Origin: Hermatobates lingyangjiaoensis
Taxonomy: Eukaryota > Arthropoda > Insecta > Hemiptera > Hermatobatidae
Direction of reading: 5' to 3'
DNA length: 64,000 bases
Assembly: GCA_026182355.1 (NCBI GenBank)
Contig: JAPFBL010000370.1
Coordinates: forward strand, 248,001 to 312,000
Below are positions 1 through 11,239 of the stretch, piece by piece. Both the position numbers and the translations under genes were made by a program. Every line of letters begins with the position of its first letter. The first letter of the stretch is position 1. The notes beneath the pieces are model-generated. The model saw only the letters and a list, made by a program, of their open reading frames with translations, was not told the origin of the DNA and did not search any database.

Positions 1-192
1 TCATTAACAAATGCTAAACAAGCATTGTACTACCACCTCCTTGTGTTAGTTCCACTGCAGTGTTGCTTTCATGTTGTCTACGTACCAAAACACTGCACCC
101 CTAGCAGGCAATATAAGAACCACATGTTTTGAACAAAATTGGACTAATCTTGTTCATTTTTTACAATAAAACAGATTCATCCCCCCTGACTG

Positions 193-234
193 TACCAAAC
201 CCCCGGGTGGGCCGGATCCACCCCGGGGGTGGTA
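193..234. repeat. GC-rich inverted repeat
   Basis: Arms at 193-210 and 218-234 are nearly complementary (core CCCCCGGG against CCCCGGGGG) around a 7-base spacer. It is a sharp GC spike in otherwise AT-rich DNA. It could be a MITE remnant; no target duplication is evident. Confidence 0.6.
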
Positions 235-557
235 TGTTTGATACCCCTGATTCCAGTTCATATATGTCAACATTATATGTCAACATTGAACTATATCAAC
301 TATATTTCAATGTTTCGGAAACTATATTGATAATCTATTGCTTATTAACTTTAATCCAAGTAAGAGATCTAGAAAGTGTTATATGTATAGTATACTAACA
401 TATATGTTAGTGTATATGATCTCCTATATAGTTATAGAAAAACCTTCTGGAAAAGAGATAACTGAATTTTTCAAAGGCTTTTAGTTTAGTTGATGTTGTT
501 ATCTATCGAAATTTATTTATCGAAATTTAAGCCTAAATCAATAACTTTTCCTTTCAA
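235..557. other. AT-rich spacer, nothing recognised
   Basis: Contains short internal repeats of ATATGTCAACATT and AT-rich text. A short open frame covers the preceding hairpin and is not protein-like. No gene, RNA or complete element is seen. Confidence 0.5.
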
Positions 558-600
558 GTCAACGTTTCGCCCAAATTTGTTGGGCATCATCAAATCATTT
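558..600 (-). ncRNA. degenerate hammerhead-like motif
   Basis: On the minus strand: TTGATGA (first core base T instead of C), an extra T, hairpin GCCCAA / TTGGGC, GAA, the palindrome ACGT and T. It is the same layout as the better motifs in the window, but with a damaged core and no clear stem I. Probably a relic of a Penelope-like terminal repeat. Confidence 0.4.
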
Positions 601-1148
601 TTTGATGAAACCTCTGCTAGAAATCAGAAATTATTTATTTAGGCCTAATCCTTAGAAAAGTAAATTAGTATTTTGAATAATCAGTAGTTCAAAATAACTT
701 ATACATATATAACATATAGAAAAAATATCAATAATAAATGTTATGTTTTGCTTAAATCGATAAACAGAGCCTCAAATCAAAGATTTCATTTATAATAAAT
801 AATAAGCTGGCCAAGTAACGCATCATTATTCTACTAAAGCTAGTGGTAAGAATATGTTTTTTAAATTTTAAAAAAAGTTATGAATACCTATTTTACTAAT
901 TTAATAACTATTAATGTTTAAAGAGATGTTTAAAAATAAAGTACTCAAGATTTTAAGCAAAAATTTGCTGATTGTTTCAAATAATTTAATTTATTATCTA
1001 TAGAAGTACATATTTTTAATGAGGTAAATATGTCGTGTGGTGTATTACACATTAGCTTTTAACTTCTTTTAAATACTAAAACGTGATTTTAATGTTTTCT
1101 ATTGTTTTTTTTTTGCTAGTATGGTTGATTACTCATAATTCTAATGTA
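600..1148. other. AT-rich spacer
   Basis: Very AT-rich DNA with no open frame of protein-like composition and no repeat I can link to others in the window. Confidence 0.5.
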
Positions 1149-1410
1149 GTGCAATCTGTTATTATGTGGTATCTACTCATTGTAGGGTAAAAATCTAATG
1201 AAATGGTCTCCACATATAAAACTTTTAATAATATAAACAACGCGTTTCGAACACATAGTGTTCTTCTTCAGGCATTAACTAAGGGTGAGTGCCTCTGAAT
1301 AAGACTGTAACTCTTACTGATAATTAGAAAGAGAGAGAAACACTAAGTATCCACACAAATGATTTCATCAAATGTCAACGTGTTTTAAACACTTAGTGTT
1401 CATCATCCAC
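1149..1410 (-). mobile_element. two family D terminal repeats in the same orientation
   Basis: The family D end text (GTGCAATCTGTTATTATGTGG) starts at 1149. A minus-strand hammerhead-like motif lies at 1240-1273, with hairpin GAACAC / GTGTTC and palindrome ACGCGT. A second, decayed motif follows at about 1372-1410, also on the minus strand. Two motifs in the same direction about 135 bp apart resemble the tandem arrangement of Penelope-like terminal repeats; most other loci here are head-to-head. Confidence 0.55.
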
Positions 1411-1561
1411 TTACGTCTATAATATAAATTATCAAAATTTGAAATTAAATACAGAAATAAACAAAATAAAAACAAACGTATAAACTAAAAGAGTTAAATA
1501 CCTGCCTTTTAAATTTATATTTGGTTATTTTTCTGTATTTAATTTCAAATTTGTATATATA

Positions 1562-1775
1562 TTTTATATTAGAATACGTTGGCAGCAGGTCTTCTCTTAA
1601 ACATTTGTGGTTAAAATTTGCAGCAGCTTCTGCACTCACTAGCTTTTCACTGGTGGCCTCGATCCTTCGGGTTATGGCAACTACAGCCAGAGGAAAGAAG
1701 AATCGCCCGAAGGATCGAGGCCACCAGCGAAAAGCTAGTGAGTGCAGAAGCTGCTGCAAATTTCAACCACATATT
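1562..1775 (-). mobile_element. foldback with Penelope-like ORF fragment (family L)
   Basis: Arms 1620-1671 and 1706-1757 are 52 bp long with a single mismatch, around a 34-base centre. On the minus strand the left flank reads AAANFNHKCLREDLLPTYSNI. This matches the peptide block found beside other foldbacks here (7056-7098, 22357-22407, 47970-48005, 51880-51990). No clear CTGANGA core is visible. I read it as inverted terminal repeats of a Penelope-like element; the family is inferred from the peptide pattern, not from a search. Confidence 0.6.
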
Positions 1776-1799
1776 TTATATTGTAGATATAACTTGACT

Positions 1800-2404
1800 G
1801 TGAATACTTAAGTGTTGGAAACACGTCGAAGTTTGATATAAACTGATTTGGTGTATTAACTTATTGTTACTTTACCTTTCTAATCATTAGTAAATACCTG
1901 TTTTGATATTAGAGCGTGTACCCAGCCTTTCGGCCATATCACGTGTAATAGCAACGCAGATTGATGCCTTTTAACGTGAAAGCTCTTTCGCCGCATCTCG
2001 GAAGCACCAAGCTCTATCCGAGGATAGGGCATTAGTAAATACCACACAATAAGTGTATGATTGCATAGCACGTATAGTTATTACATTATAGTTGATCTTC
2101 TATATAATGAATTGTAACACAGCTTCCTCTAATGTTGACTGAGTAAGAGATTAGACAGACTTTAAAAATTAGAAGCATATTCAATCTACAAATGGATTAA
2201 ATCTAATGTGTAATTTCTGCTTATAAATAATGAATATAATGTTATAAACTGAAACAAAGATAGGGACAAGCACCAAAGTTTAATACTGATACAAATTATT
2301 ATTCAGTCTTTATTTATTATGCTTACTACATTAAACAATTTGGGATGAAGCAAATTTTTACTTTTATAAAACAATAATATCGGATTTTTTATTTGTATAA
2401 CTAT
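1800..2404. other. AT-rich spacer with a family D scrap
   Basis: Around 2036-2070 there is text like family D ends (AAATACCACACAATAAGTG). A modest GC rise at 1970-2030 is unexplained. No gene is seen. Confidence 0.45.
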
Positions 2405-2769
2405 ATTGAGGAAAGTATTGTCTCCACACCAAAGATTTTATTATAAAACAACTAATAACGCGTTTCAAACACTTTGTGTTCTTCTTCAGATTACATCTAA
2501 AAAATATATGCATATATCAGCTTTTGGAAAATTGGGATGAATTAATTAGAATTGAATACAATATCTGATTGTTGAATATCTGACAGTATTGAGTGATGAC
2601 ATGGGAATAGTTTTAAAAAGGATTAATATTATTAATTAAACCATAAGACTATTCCCATGTTATTACTCAATAGTGTCAGATATTCAACAATCAGATATTG
2701 TATTCAATTTTAATTTATTCACCCCCGATGTTCCTAAAGCTTATATATGCATATATTTTTTTAGATATA

Positions 2770-3071
2770 GAGTAATCCCTCACTTTTCGCGAATAATAGG
2801 GACCGAAGACACCCGCGAAAAGCGAAAATCCCCGAATAATGGACGCGACTTTATAAAAGCCTCTAAAGCTCAAACAACGACCTTTCCAACAGAGAGAGAA
2901 TCCCGACCTTACTGAATACTGTAATGTGTTGTAAACAAAAATTAAAACAAAAAATTACATCTTTACCGACTATAAGAGAGAAAGAGAAAGAGAAAGAGAA
3001 AGAGAGAGGGAGAAAGAGAAAGAGAAAGAGAAAGAGAAAGAGCAAGAGAAAGAGAAAGAGAGAAAGAGAGA

Positions 3072-3152
<81 letters not shown>

Positions 3153-3616
3153 ATACCCTTAATGTATTGTACAGTTGAAAATTGGGCGATATGAATTAGT
3201 CAATCAGATCAAAAAAAACATCTTTGGTTATTTTTTTATTAACTTCAACTTCTATTTTTTGATATTTGTGTTATTCTCTTGTTACAATTGATTATATTTT
3301 AATATTTTTCATTAATTTTTAGTCTTTATTGAATATTTTTTAATAGCTTTTATTAGCCGTTAATTTAATACTGTTGAATATATTTTGACCCAGCAATTCA
3401 CTGGTTTGTTTGATATCTTTCACGATCGTACAAGAAGATCCTGTATATTTTTCTTCTCTAATACTAATATCTATACTTTTTCATTACGAGTTGTATTTTT
3501 TTTTATTGTTTACCGCAATGACAGTTGAATATTTTTTTTTATTTTTTTATAATTATTAATTGAAAATTTCAGAACCCCGTGAAACACTGAACACGCGAAC
3601 TAGCGAGGGATTACTG
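2770..3616. mobile_element. mariner/Tigger-like non-autonomous element
   Basis: Terminal inverted repeats: AGTAATCCCTCAC at the left and the complement of AGTAATCCCTCGCT at the right, continuing into CGCGAA-type text on both sides. TA precedes the left end. This end sequence resembles pogo/Tigger-type ends (from memory). No transposase frame remains; the centre is filled by the GA microsatellite. It is inserted in a family D foldback. Confidence 0.6.
2974..3150 (+). repeat. GAGAAA/GA microsatellite
   Basis: An imperfect GAGAAA tract turns into pure (GA)n at about 3079-3150. Charged or phenylalanine-rich open frames over it are low-complexity translations, not genes. Confidence 0.9.
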
Positions 3617-3759
3617 CAACCTGAAGTAGAATTTCAGGAGTTCGAAACGCATTGTTAGTTTTTTATAATATTTTTTTTTGTGTGGAGACAATACTTTCAT
3701 GACATAATATCCAATATGAGTAAACACCACACCATAACAGATTGCATAATTAATGAATT

Positions 3760-4330
3760 TATATAATTAAATTATATCTAGTTTATATATATTAAGCAAT
3801 TTCTCTCAATTTGTTTAACTTTCAATGTATCTTATAAATAAATTTGACTATTCTTATTTTACACAAGTATTCAAGATAGATATGGTTTTTTTTTCTAAAA
3901 TATTTCAGTTATAAACTATGTTAATCCATAAATTAGATGTTGATTGGAAACATCTATATGTAGTTGACAGATCTTTTGAAGTATTTTTGTTATGTCTCTT
4001 TTAATGACAAAGCTCCGTCTGGACTCTGTCCAACCCTCTCAAATGACATGTGAAATGCGGTACATCTGAATTTACTGTACTTTGCCAATTTAGCAAATGC
4101 CATCCAATTTGATTTTTTGAATAAAAGTATCGAGATGTTTATTTTATGAGTCCATATTTATAAACATATTAATTAATAAGACACAAATTATTAGAGAAAG
4201 TTGAATCCTTTCATTGTGTGAGCGTAATGAACTGAATGAAATATTTCAATTTATTTTAAACTAGTGAAACAGTGGTTTAAAAGATAGAGCTTGTAAACCA
4301 AGTTTTCAACAAATATTGTGAGAAAATAAT
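3760..4330. other. AT-rich spacer
   Basis: No gene or assigned repeat. A short moderately GC-rich patch at 4015-4060 (GGACTCTGTCCAACCC) is unassigned. Confidence 0.45.
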
Positions 4331-4720
4331 ATATATATATGCTCAAAAACGAAGAAAAGCAACACACAGAGAAAGAGACACACTTACAACATCAAATTTT
4401 CGGATGATCCGTCTTCAGGAGAAAATGGAATAAGCGACCAAGCACGCCGAATTTTGAGTGAAATATATATATATATATATATATATACACTGACTGTTGG
4501 TCTCCAACCGTCTCTGAACCAGTGCGCTTGGTTTCCCTCTCTTATCTCTCCTGAAGACGGTTCAAACCGAAAATTAGAGACTGTGTGTTCTTTTGATTTC
4601 TCTATGTTTCTTTGTCTATATTGAACTATATATATATATATACATGAATTATATGTTGACAAAAAGAACACACAGAAATAAAACAGAAATTCACTACTAT
4701 ATATATATATATATTGTTAA
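4330..4720. mobile_element. family B foldback, two diverged arms
   Basis: The left arm has a minus-strand motif (4378-4425) with hairpin GGAT / ATCC. The right arm has the best family B motif (4547-4580, listed separately) followed by the family end TGAACTATATATA. (TA)n tracts lie between and beyond the arms. The left arm belongs to the same subfamily as 52.36-52.45 kb, so two related elements appear to have joined head-to-head. Confidence 0.6.
4547..4580 (+). ncRNA. hammerhead-like ribozyme motif, family B
   Basis: Read in order: TCTC (4547-4550), core CTGAAGA (4551-4557), extra C, hairpin GGTT-CA-AACC (4559-4568), GAA (4569-4571), palindrome AATT (4572-4575), A at the predicted cleavage position, then GAGA (4577-4580), which pairs with TCTC. 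This reproduces stems I, II and a self-complementary stem III of a minimal hammerhead. The extra base between the core and stem II is non-canonical, so activity is unproven. Confidence 0.65.
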
Positions 4721-4789
4721 ATAACGCCCCATATTTGGTTTGTATATTGTTTCTTACATAATTTCTCCCATTTCTGGAATTCCTTTCTC

Positions 4790-4930
4790 AACACTTCATT
4801 AAAAATATAATGAAAATAATTCTTATTACTACCCTGATGATGAATTTGGTACATTCGAAACTTGTCGACTAGCAATATTGGTGATAAGCTAGTAATATTT
4901 CTTTTTTTTTCATTTATATAGCTAATACTT
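4790..4930 (+). mobile_element. single hammerhead-like motif (family S)
   Basis: CTGATGA (4834-4840), extra T, hairpin GAAT / ATTC, GAA, then AC-TT-GT as a possible 2-bp stem III and C. Stem I is not convincing. There is no paired copy nearby. Confidence 0.45.
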
Positions 4931-6120
4931 AAGGATTTTTAGAATTATGTTCTTTATTGAAGTGTATTATTTTCCTGCATGCTATACACGTTATTCTGTT
5001 TTAAATGAGAAACACTAAATAGGAGTAGGTTTGGGTCTGAAGTTAATGATTTTTTTTTAATTATCAGTTAACTTTATTTTTATGATTTTCTTAAGTCCCA
5101 CGAAGTACTAAGAACAGAAATAAGTTTCATTTTTACCTAATGAGAAAGCTAAAGATGCACACGATAATTTGTATATACATTATGCCTAGTATAAAAAAAA
5201 ACACAAAGAAGGTAATTAAAACATATTTAACAATCTTATCCATTAAAATTACCACATATTTAATATAATTAAATGATAATAATTTAATTTATTGAAACAC
5301 CTTAAAGAAGAGTTTAATTGCTTCATCCGCTCCGAGCCTTTAATTGCACTCCATTCAATTTTATTGCTTTGTCATAGTGTATTTATTTTTAGTGGGTTCT
5401 GTTTTTTGTAAACTCATTTCCTCTAATTAACAGTTTTATTTTACATTTCTTTTTTCTATATCATTTTTATATTACGCTAGACTATCCGTGACGTCATTCA
5501 AATCCTTTCTTTTTAATGGAATCATATTCAAATAAATGCAAATAAACTCTAAATTAAATTATTTCTAATAAAGAAATTAAGAAACTTATTTTTAAGACAG
5601 TTATATTTATTTACATTTCTTGTACAATTTGAGTTAGAAAAAAAAAAAACTAATGTTTTCTTTCTGTTTGACCCTACTGAGAGCAACATGTAATTGGCCA
5701 TGTTGAAATGAACTAAAACTTTCTGTCGAGTCTCTTATTCTCGTTTAATGATTATTCATTAAATTTTCTCTTTCTAAATTTATTATAATTAAATCATCAT
5801 TATTTAGATCGAAAAACTATTATTTAATGCTTTGACGTCATTTATATTAGGTTTTGGGAGCTTATTTTACAAAAGTCCCCGTGGCACAGACGGTAAGTGC
5901 TGGACCTCCAATACCAAGGGTTAGAGTTCAATTCCCACAAAATTTCTAATACTTTTATTTAGTTTAGACCGCGTGCAAAAATTTAAACACGAACATCAGA
6001 GCTTTATATGTATACAGGCTAACACAAGCCACTAGGCTACCCTGACCCTATTTAATATTATGTTATACAACTACAACAAAGCCAATCACAACAAAGGTAA
6101 ATAGTATAATAATTTCAGGT
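4930..6120. other. AT-rich spacer
   Basis: No protein-like frame. A tRNA/SINE-like patch at 5877-5940 (GGCACAGACGG, then AGTTCAATTCC as a weak B box) does not fold well as a tRNA. It may be an old SINE head. Confidence 0.4.
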
Positions 6121-6159
6121 CTCTATCTCCACGGAAAATGGGTAAAAAACAAATCACAA

Positions 6160-6540
<381 letters not shown>

Positions 6541-6573
6541 AAAAAAGTCCGCTGGACCGTTTCTTTTAATTGG

Positions 6574-6621
<48 letters not shown>
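6574..6621. repeat. (TA)n microsatellite
   Basis: A pure TA tract separating the family C and family A foldbacks. Confidence 0.95.
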
Positions 6622-6625
<4 letters not shown>

Positions 6626-6845
6626 AAACCACAATAAGAAATGGGAAAACCAAGACTAACATCTTTCAGCTGTAACAAGCGGTCTTCGTCAGAGTCAAAA
6701 ACCGAAATCAGGGTGAGTTGGGTTTTTGACTCTGACGAAGACCGCTTGTTACGGTTGAAGGATCTTAGTCTTGTTTTCCCATTTCTTATTGTGGTTTGAT
6801 CATTGATTGTTTTTCACGTGTTTATGTGAAATCTTTATATATATA
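6621..6845. mobile_element. family A foldback
   Basis: The left arm starts with TGATGAAACCACAATAAG and the right arm ends in the complement, plus the terminal hairpin TTTCAC/GTGAAA text. The plus-strand core CTGACGA is at 6732-6738. The centre is short and asymmetric. The right-arm motif reads GAAGGATCT, which breaks the AGATCT palindrome of other copies. Confidence 0.75.
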
Positions 6846-6907
6846 GAGTTTTAATCTTCTCTACTTAATTAATTATAATTATAATTAATATTAAGGAATT
6901 AACAACA

Positions 6908-7100
6908 TTGAGAGGACTCGGAGGTGTACTTAAACTTGGAATTGATGTACTATATATATTACCTGAAGTGTTGAAAACTAAGTTTAGGAAACTTGAAAAA
7001 TTAAACAGAAAAAGGACAAAAATGAAAATCGGCATACCCTTTAATAAAACATGTTTAAATGAAGGTCTGATCCTAAAATATACTAATATATATATATCAT
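6908..7100 (+). pseudogene. Penelope-like ORF N-terminal fragment
   Basis: The frame reads ...VLKTKFRKLEKLNRKRTK..., then FNKTCLNEGLILKYTNI before running into TA-rich sequence. The block recurs at 22.24-22.41 and 26.94-27.12 kb (ERFKTKVRKLERWTMK, then FNKTCIKEGLLPKFTNI) and on the minus strand at 56.09-56.20 kb. I take it as the start of a retroelement ORF truncated at the terminal-repeat boundary. No reverse transcriptase follows. Confidence 0.55.
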
Positions 7101-7320
7101 TAGTTGTACAATCCGTAATTGTGTGGTATTTACTCATTCTGAGGTAAAATGGATAAACAAACAAAAGTCTCCACACAAATTAAGTTTTATTCAACGCGTT
7201 TTGAACACTTTGTGTTCATCATCAAGATGAACACATCTGATAATCATCATGAATGATGATTATCTTCATTTGTGTGGAGACTTTTGTTTGTTTATCCGTT
7301 TTACCTCAGAATAATATATA
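7095..7320. mobile_element. family D foldback, short
   Basis: The left arm carries a decayed minus-strand motif (CGCGTTTTGAACACTTTGTG) at about 7195-7225. The right arm mirrors the outer text (TGTGTGGAGACTTTTG). The outer sequence ATCCGTAATTGTGTGG matches other family D ends. Confidence 0.6.
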
Positions 7321-7339
7321 TATATAACAAATTCAATAA

Positions 7340-7509
7340 TATATCAACCGTTGGATAGAATAGGTGTATAATGTAATCGGGATTCGGTCAATTTTCCAGG
7401 ATCAAACTATTATTTGTAGGCCTATGAAAAAGGTTTTAAATAAAACCGAAACGTCGACTTTGAGAGTTTGATTTTGATCCTGGAAAATTGACCGAATCCC
7501 GATTACATT

Positions 7510-7515
<6 letters not shown>
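7340..7515. mobile_element. family E foldback
   Basis: Arms share GTGTATAATGTAATCGGGA and TTCGGTCAATTTTCC. The plus arm holds a hammerhead-like tail: hairpin GGTTTT / AAAACC, GAA, palindrome ACGT and C. In place of CTGANGA it has TATGAAAAA, the core variant shared with family J. (TA)n follows at 7513-7548. Confidence 0.7.
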
Positions 7516-7549
<34 letters not shown>

Positions 7550-7552
<3 letters not shown>

Positions 7553-7816
7553 TAAAAGAAACGGTCCAGCGGACTTTTTTAAATAAAATAAATTCAAAAC
7601 GGAGGAAACACATAGAAAGACACAAATATAACTAACATAGATATTTCGACCATCGTCGTCATCAGGAGGTGTGGAGAGCGAAGAGTCCCGCAGGAAGGCA
7701 GGGCGGTGACTCCTGGTGGGACTCTTCGCTCTTCACACCTCCTGATGATGTCGTTGGTCGAAATATCGATGTGAGTTATGTCTGTGTCTTTCTGTGTGTT
7801 TCATTCGTTTTAAATT

Positions 7817-7855
<39 letters not shown>
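7550..7855. mobile_element. family C foldback with TA tract
   Basis: Diverged copy of 6273-6540. Both arms keep CTGATGA-type cores (minus about 7650-7672, plus about 7741-7770). The plus copy reads GATGTCGTTGGTC, so its stem II is weakened. The open frame across it is not a gene. It ends in (TA)n at 7823-7852. Confidence 0.7.
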
Positions 7856-7856
<1 letters not shown>

Positions 7857-8590
7857 TAGAAAGTTATTTCCATGATAATATACTGCGAGTTTGTAATTTT
7901 GAGTTGTAATGAAAAGGCAATCATGTTTGCAAAAGCCATAAAGACAGTATAGTGAATGGACAGCCGAGCCCCCGTTGCCGATGCTGTCATCCTGATCCTT
8001 ATAGCAGCTGAGTCACGCTCGCGTCCAGACTTGTATCCGGGAGCAGAGCACTACCCCTAACTGACTCATCTCCACAGCTCAAATGACTTATTTACCTCAA
8101 GGCCACCAATCTTTCTCCCTTACAAACGTTTCGTCACAGAATATTAAGCCAAATACGTCACATTACAACCATCTCAGACATGTGGTACGCCTTGGAACAG
8201 GTCCCCGACACCAGGTAGAAATATGAAGATATCAAGTCGATTTCATTTCTTAAAAATATTTATATCACTTTACTTTACTTTAACTCAACTTAATGTATAA
8301 AATTAATTATCAACAAATCTAACTAGTATATCGGGAAATTTACAGGAATATACAATTGATAAATGAAATCGATGTTGTTAAAAACTAGTATCGAAACTTC
8401 CATGATTAAATTTATTAGATCAAATGTTATAAACATTAGTAATGCTTTGTAGTCTTAACTACAATTGCCTTAGTAGGCAATTGTACTTAGTCTTAACAAA
8501 GGCAATAGCCTCTTCTAAGAGGTTTGACAGATGGTGGTACTAAAATATAGTTATAATTTTTTATATGTGGTACTAAAACTGACAAATATA
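7856..8590. other. unassigned DNA with a GC-rich patch
   Basis: 7955-8060 is unusually GC-rich (GCCGAGCCCCCGTTGCCG), with a block reading GAGCAGAGCACTACCCC; origin unknown, possibly an old SINE or exon relic. At 8470-8493 lies the short palindrome ACAATTGCCT / AGGCAATTGT. The rest is AT-rich. Confidence 0.4.
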
Positions 8591-8890
8591 GTTATATGTA
8601 CAAATCGAAACATAGAGAAATTAAAACCACACACTTACAGGCTCTAATTTTCGGTTTGAACCGTCTTCAGGAGAGATAAAGGAGGGAAAGGAAGCCCACT
8701 GGTTCAGAGGCGTTTGGAGACGGTCTCCTACCGACTCTGAAACCAGTGCGCTTGGTTTTCCTCTCTTATCTCTCTTCAAGACTGTTCAAACCAAGAATTA
8801 GAGCCTGTAAGTGTGTGCTTTTAATTTCTCTATGTTTCTTTTTTGTACATTGAACTATAAAAATATGTAAATATATATATATATATATAT
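8590..8890. mobile_element. family B foldback
   Basis: Arms of about 125 bp start from CATAGAGAAATTAAAA. They carry the motif on both strands (minus about 8640-8675; plus about 8772-8805 with a decayed core CTTCAAGACTG). The plus side ends in TGAACTATA and a TA tract. Confidence 0.7.
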
Positions 8891-8892
8891 AT

Positions 8893-8968
8893 ATAAAGAT
8901 TTCACATAAATACGTGAAACAACAATCAATGATCAAACCACAATAAGAAATGGGAAAAAACCCAACTG

Positions 8969-8972
<4 letters not shown>
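8893..8972 (-). mobile_element. family A half-arm
   Basis: Reads the family A end (ATTTCACATAAA, CGTGAAAC, ATCAATGATCAAACCACAAT) up to the AAAACCCAACTG of the loop, but lacks the ribozyme-like centre. This is an internal deletion. TA tracts lie on both sides. Confidence 0.7.
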
Positions 8973-9005
<33 letters not shown>

Positions 9006-9029
9006 TGTAAGCAGAAAAACGGACAACAA

Positions 9030-9335
9030 ACGTTTCACGGTGAATCAAAAACACAGAACTAAGGAACAAAAACACTTACTGTCTCTAATTTGTGGTTGAA
9101 CCGTCATCAAGAGAGTTGAGATAGGAACACCAAGCGCACTTGTGAAGTGACGGTTGGAGACCAACAGTGTACCGACCAACACTAATGGTCTCCAACCGTC
9201 GCTTCACAAGTGCGCTTGGTGTCCCTATCTCAACTCTCCTGATGACGGTTCAACCGAAAATTTAAGACAGTAAGTGTGTTTGTTGTTTGTTTCTTAGTTC
9301 TGTGTTTGTGATTCACCGTAAAACGTGTATATATA
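9030..9335. mobile_element. family B variant foldback
   Basis: Near-perfect arms of about 130 bp around a short centre at 9165-9180. The plus motif is TCTC (9235-9238), CTGATGA (9239-9245), C, GGTT-C-AACC, GAA, AATT, T. The outer text (GTTTTTGATTCACCG type) differs from ordinary B copies. Confidence 0.75.
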
Positions 9336-10560
9336 TGTGTGGGTGTGTGTATTAAAATAATTAATATATTAAATACAGTATGTATTAAATTAATTGTGCT
9401 TATATATATTAAATGAATACTAATATATTTATATACATTCTACGGCTTTGTATTGTATACTTGTCTACATATTTGTAGAATTTCAGTATTCGAGCCTTTT
9501 AACTGTAATTCTCAAGAAAGTGAAGAAAACTGACATCTTCACATAATATGTTAGGACATGAAATCGGAAAAAAAAATGGCTTAAAATATATGGTGAAGAA
9601 GAATCTGAGAAACAAATAGTAATAAAAGAAAAATAAATGATTTTTACTAAGAAATAAAATGTAATCTCATTTAGGACATTAAACAACTAAAACATAATTC
9701 ACTAAATTGAAATAAATATAAATGATAATTAAGTTAAGTTCTAATTTGTAGAGATAAATATGTAAGAATGAAAAAAAATAATTAAAAAATTCAGAATACA
9801 AATTTATATATAAATATTATATAATAATTCCTATGATGTATTGACTAATAGAACAGAACTACAATGAATCAGGTTGGGTCAGTTGTCCAGTTTTAAATCA
9901 AACTCTCAATGCCGACGTATCTAGTTTATTTAAATCTTTTCCATTGACCTAAAAATTAGAGGAAAACAAGAAATTATTAAAAAAACAACTGATAGTTATA
10001 AAATAATGGTACAAACCATTGGATCTCCTTTAAATCAATAGGTGTATCTAAATTATAATTTGGTAGAAAAAGAAAAAAATGCAACATTATAGATTGTTCT
10101 AATATTCGTACATATCTTATATGAGTATTAGTTCACTTCTAAAAAATTTGCTATATACCCTTTGTTTTTTAGGCCTTTGGAAATTTATTTTAATTAATTT
10201 TTTTTGGCCGAGGTATCTACGAGTACTACTATGATAATATATTATAAAATAAAGTGAAAAGTTGAACCAGTGGGTTTCATTCTTTACTCATGTGCATAGA
10301 AGTTATTGTGTAATCTCTTACTGTATATGAGTGTTACAAAAAATACGCGTAGTTGTATATTTGTAAATAAAGATGTAAAAAAAAAATTAATTTTGGTACA
10401 GTGGTATTAAGGGTTTGATTTACATTGAAATTGGAAGACTGACCGATCGCTGATATATTTAGGTTACAAACATTATGGATACAAATAATATTATATATAT
10501 ACCTCATTAAAGATCTTGCCAACATTAAGTTTAGTATGTTTCCTACATACCTTTTCAAGG
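9335..10560. other. AT-rich spacer with family E/J scraps
   Basis: Fragments at about 9868-9930 (GTCAGTTGTCCAG, CAAACTCTCAATGCCGACG) and 10400-10445 (GGTTTGATTTACATTG, GACTGACCGAT) resemble E/J arms. No gene. Confidence 0.45.
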
Positions 10561-10599
10561 TTTCGAATGCTTCTTTTCCATCTTTGTGGTATCATATAA

Positions 10600-10700
10600 A
10601 TTAACTCACCGATTTTTTTATCTTTAAATATATTTTTCATTTTACATGTCCGACGTTTCAGTCTACGTTGACCATTCTCAAGGATTCTATATACAAGGTT
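10600..10700 (-). ncRNA. single hammerhead-like motif (family O)
   Basis: Minus strand, about 10650-10686: CTTGAGAA core-like text, T, hairpin GGTC / GACT (one G.U), GAA, palindrome ACGT and C, then GG. The core departs from CTGANGA by one inserted base. No paired arm is visible. Confidence 0.4.
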
Positions 10701-10719
10701 TATAGAATGCTCCCAAAGT

Positions 10720-10723
10720 ATAG

Positions 10724-10767
<44 letters not shown>

Positions 10768-11225
10768 GAACATCATGATTTGTTTTCTTGACCCAATATT
10801 TGTATGATGTAATTTTTTGAGGGTTGAGGTCTAATGATTTTAAACTAGTCCTTTTGCTGACGTTTCGACATATATTTATGTCATCTTCAGAACTACAAAA
10901 TGATTGTTTTACAATTAGCACTACTGTTACTACTATTTGGTTTTTATTACATTTTAATATGTACATTAACAGTGAGGAATTTATTGATAAATCAGTTATC
11001 CAGTTATCCATAGTCGAAATAACTGGTTTACCAATAAATTCCTCTCTGTTACTGTACATATTAAAATGTAATAAATAACAAAATAGTAGTAATAGTAGTG
11101 CTAATTGTAAAACAATCATGTTGTAGCCCTGAAGATGACATAAATATATGTCGAAACGTCGGCAAAAGAACTAGTTTAAAATCATTAGACATCAACCCTC
11201 AAAAAATAACATCATAATATATATA
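10720..11225. mobile_element. family F foldback
   Basis: Long arms (left about 10785-10985, right about 11025-11215) share CTGACGTTTCGACATATATT text. A (TA)n tract flanks at 10724-10762. The plus-strand motif at 11126-11163 is the cleanest in the window. The open frames across the arms are just arm translation. The second copy, at 57345-57650, has no TA flank. Confidence 0.75.
11126..11163 (+). ncRNA. hammerhead-like ribozyme motif, family F
   Basis: GCC (11126-11128), CTGAAGA (11129-11135), extra T, hairpin GACATA / TATGTC (11137-11152), GAA (11153-11155), palindrome ACGT (11156-11159), C (11160), then GGC (11161-11163), which pairs with GCC. All three stems are present. Stem III is only 2 bp without a loop, so cleavage would need two RNAs. 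Confidence 0.65.
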
Positions 11226-11239
11226 TATATATATAATAT

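Larger units (their letters stand above)
2405..3760. mobile_element. family D foldback split by a nested DNA transposon
   Basis: Left arm 2405-2500 carries a minus-strand hammerhead-like motif (2459-2490). Right arm 3620-3710 carries a decayed plus-strand copy ending in the shared text for TGTGGAGACAATACTTTC. A second inverted repeat within it (about 2520-2600 against 2640-2740, containing CAGATATTCAACAATCAGA) recurs at about 20.05 kb. The interior is interrupted by the mariner-like element at 2770-3616. Confidence 0.55.

Noticed and set aside
5877..5945. Possible tRNA gene
   Set aside because: Only weak box A and B text; T-arm and acceptor stems do not pair.
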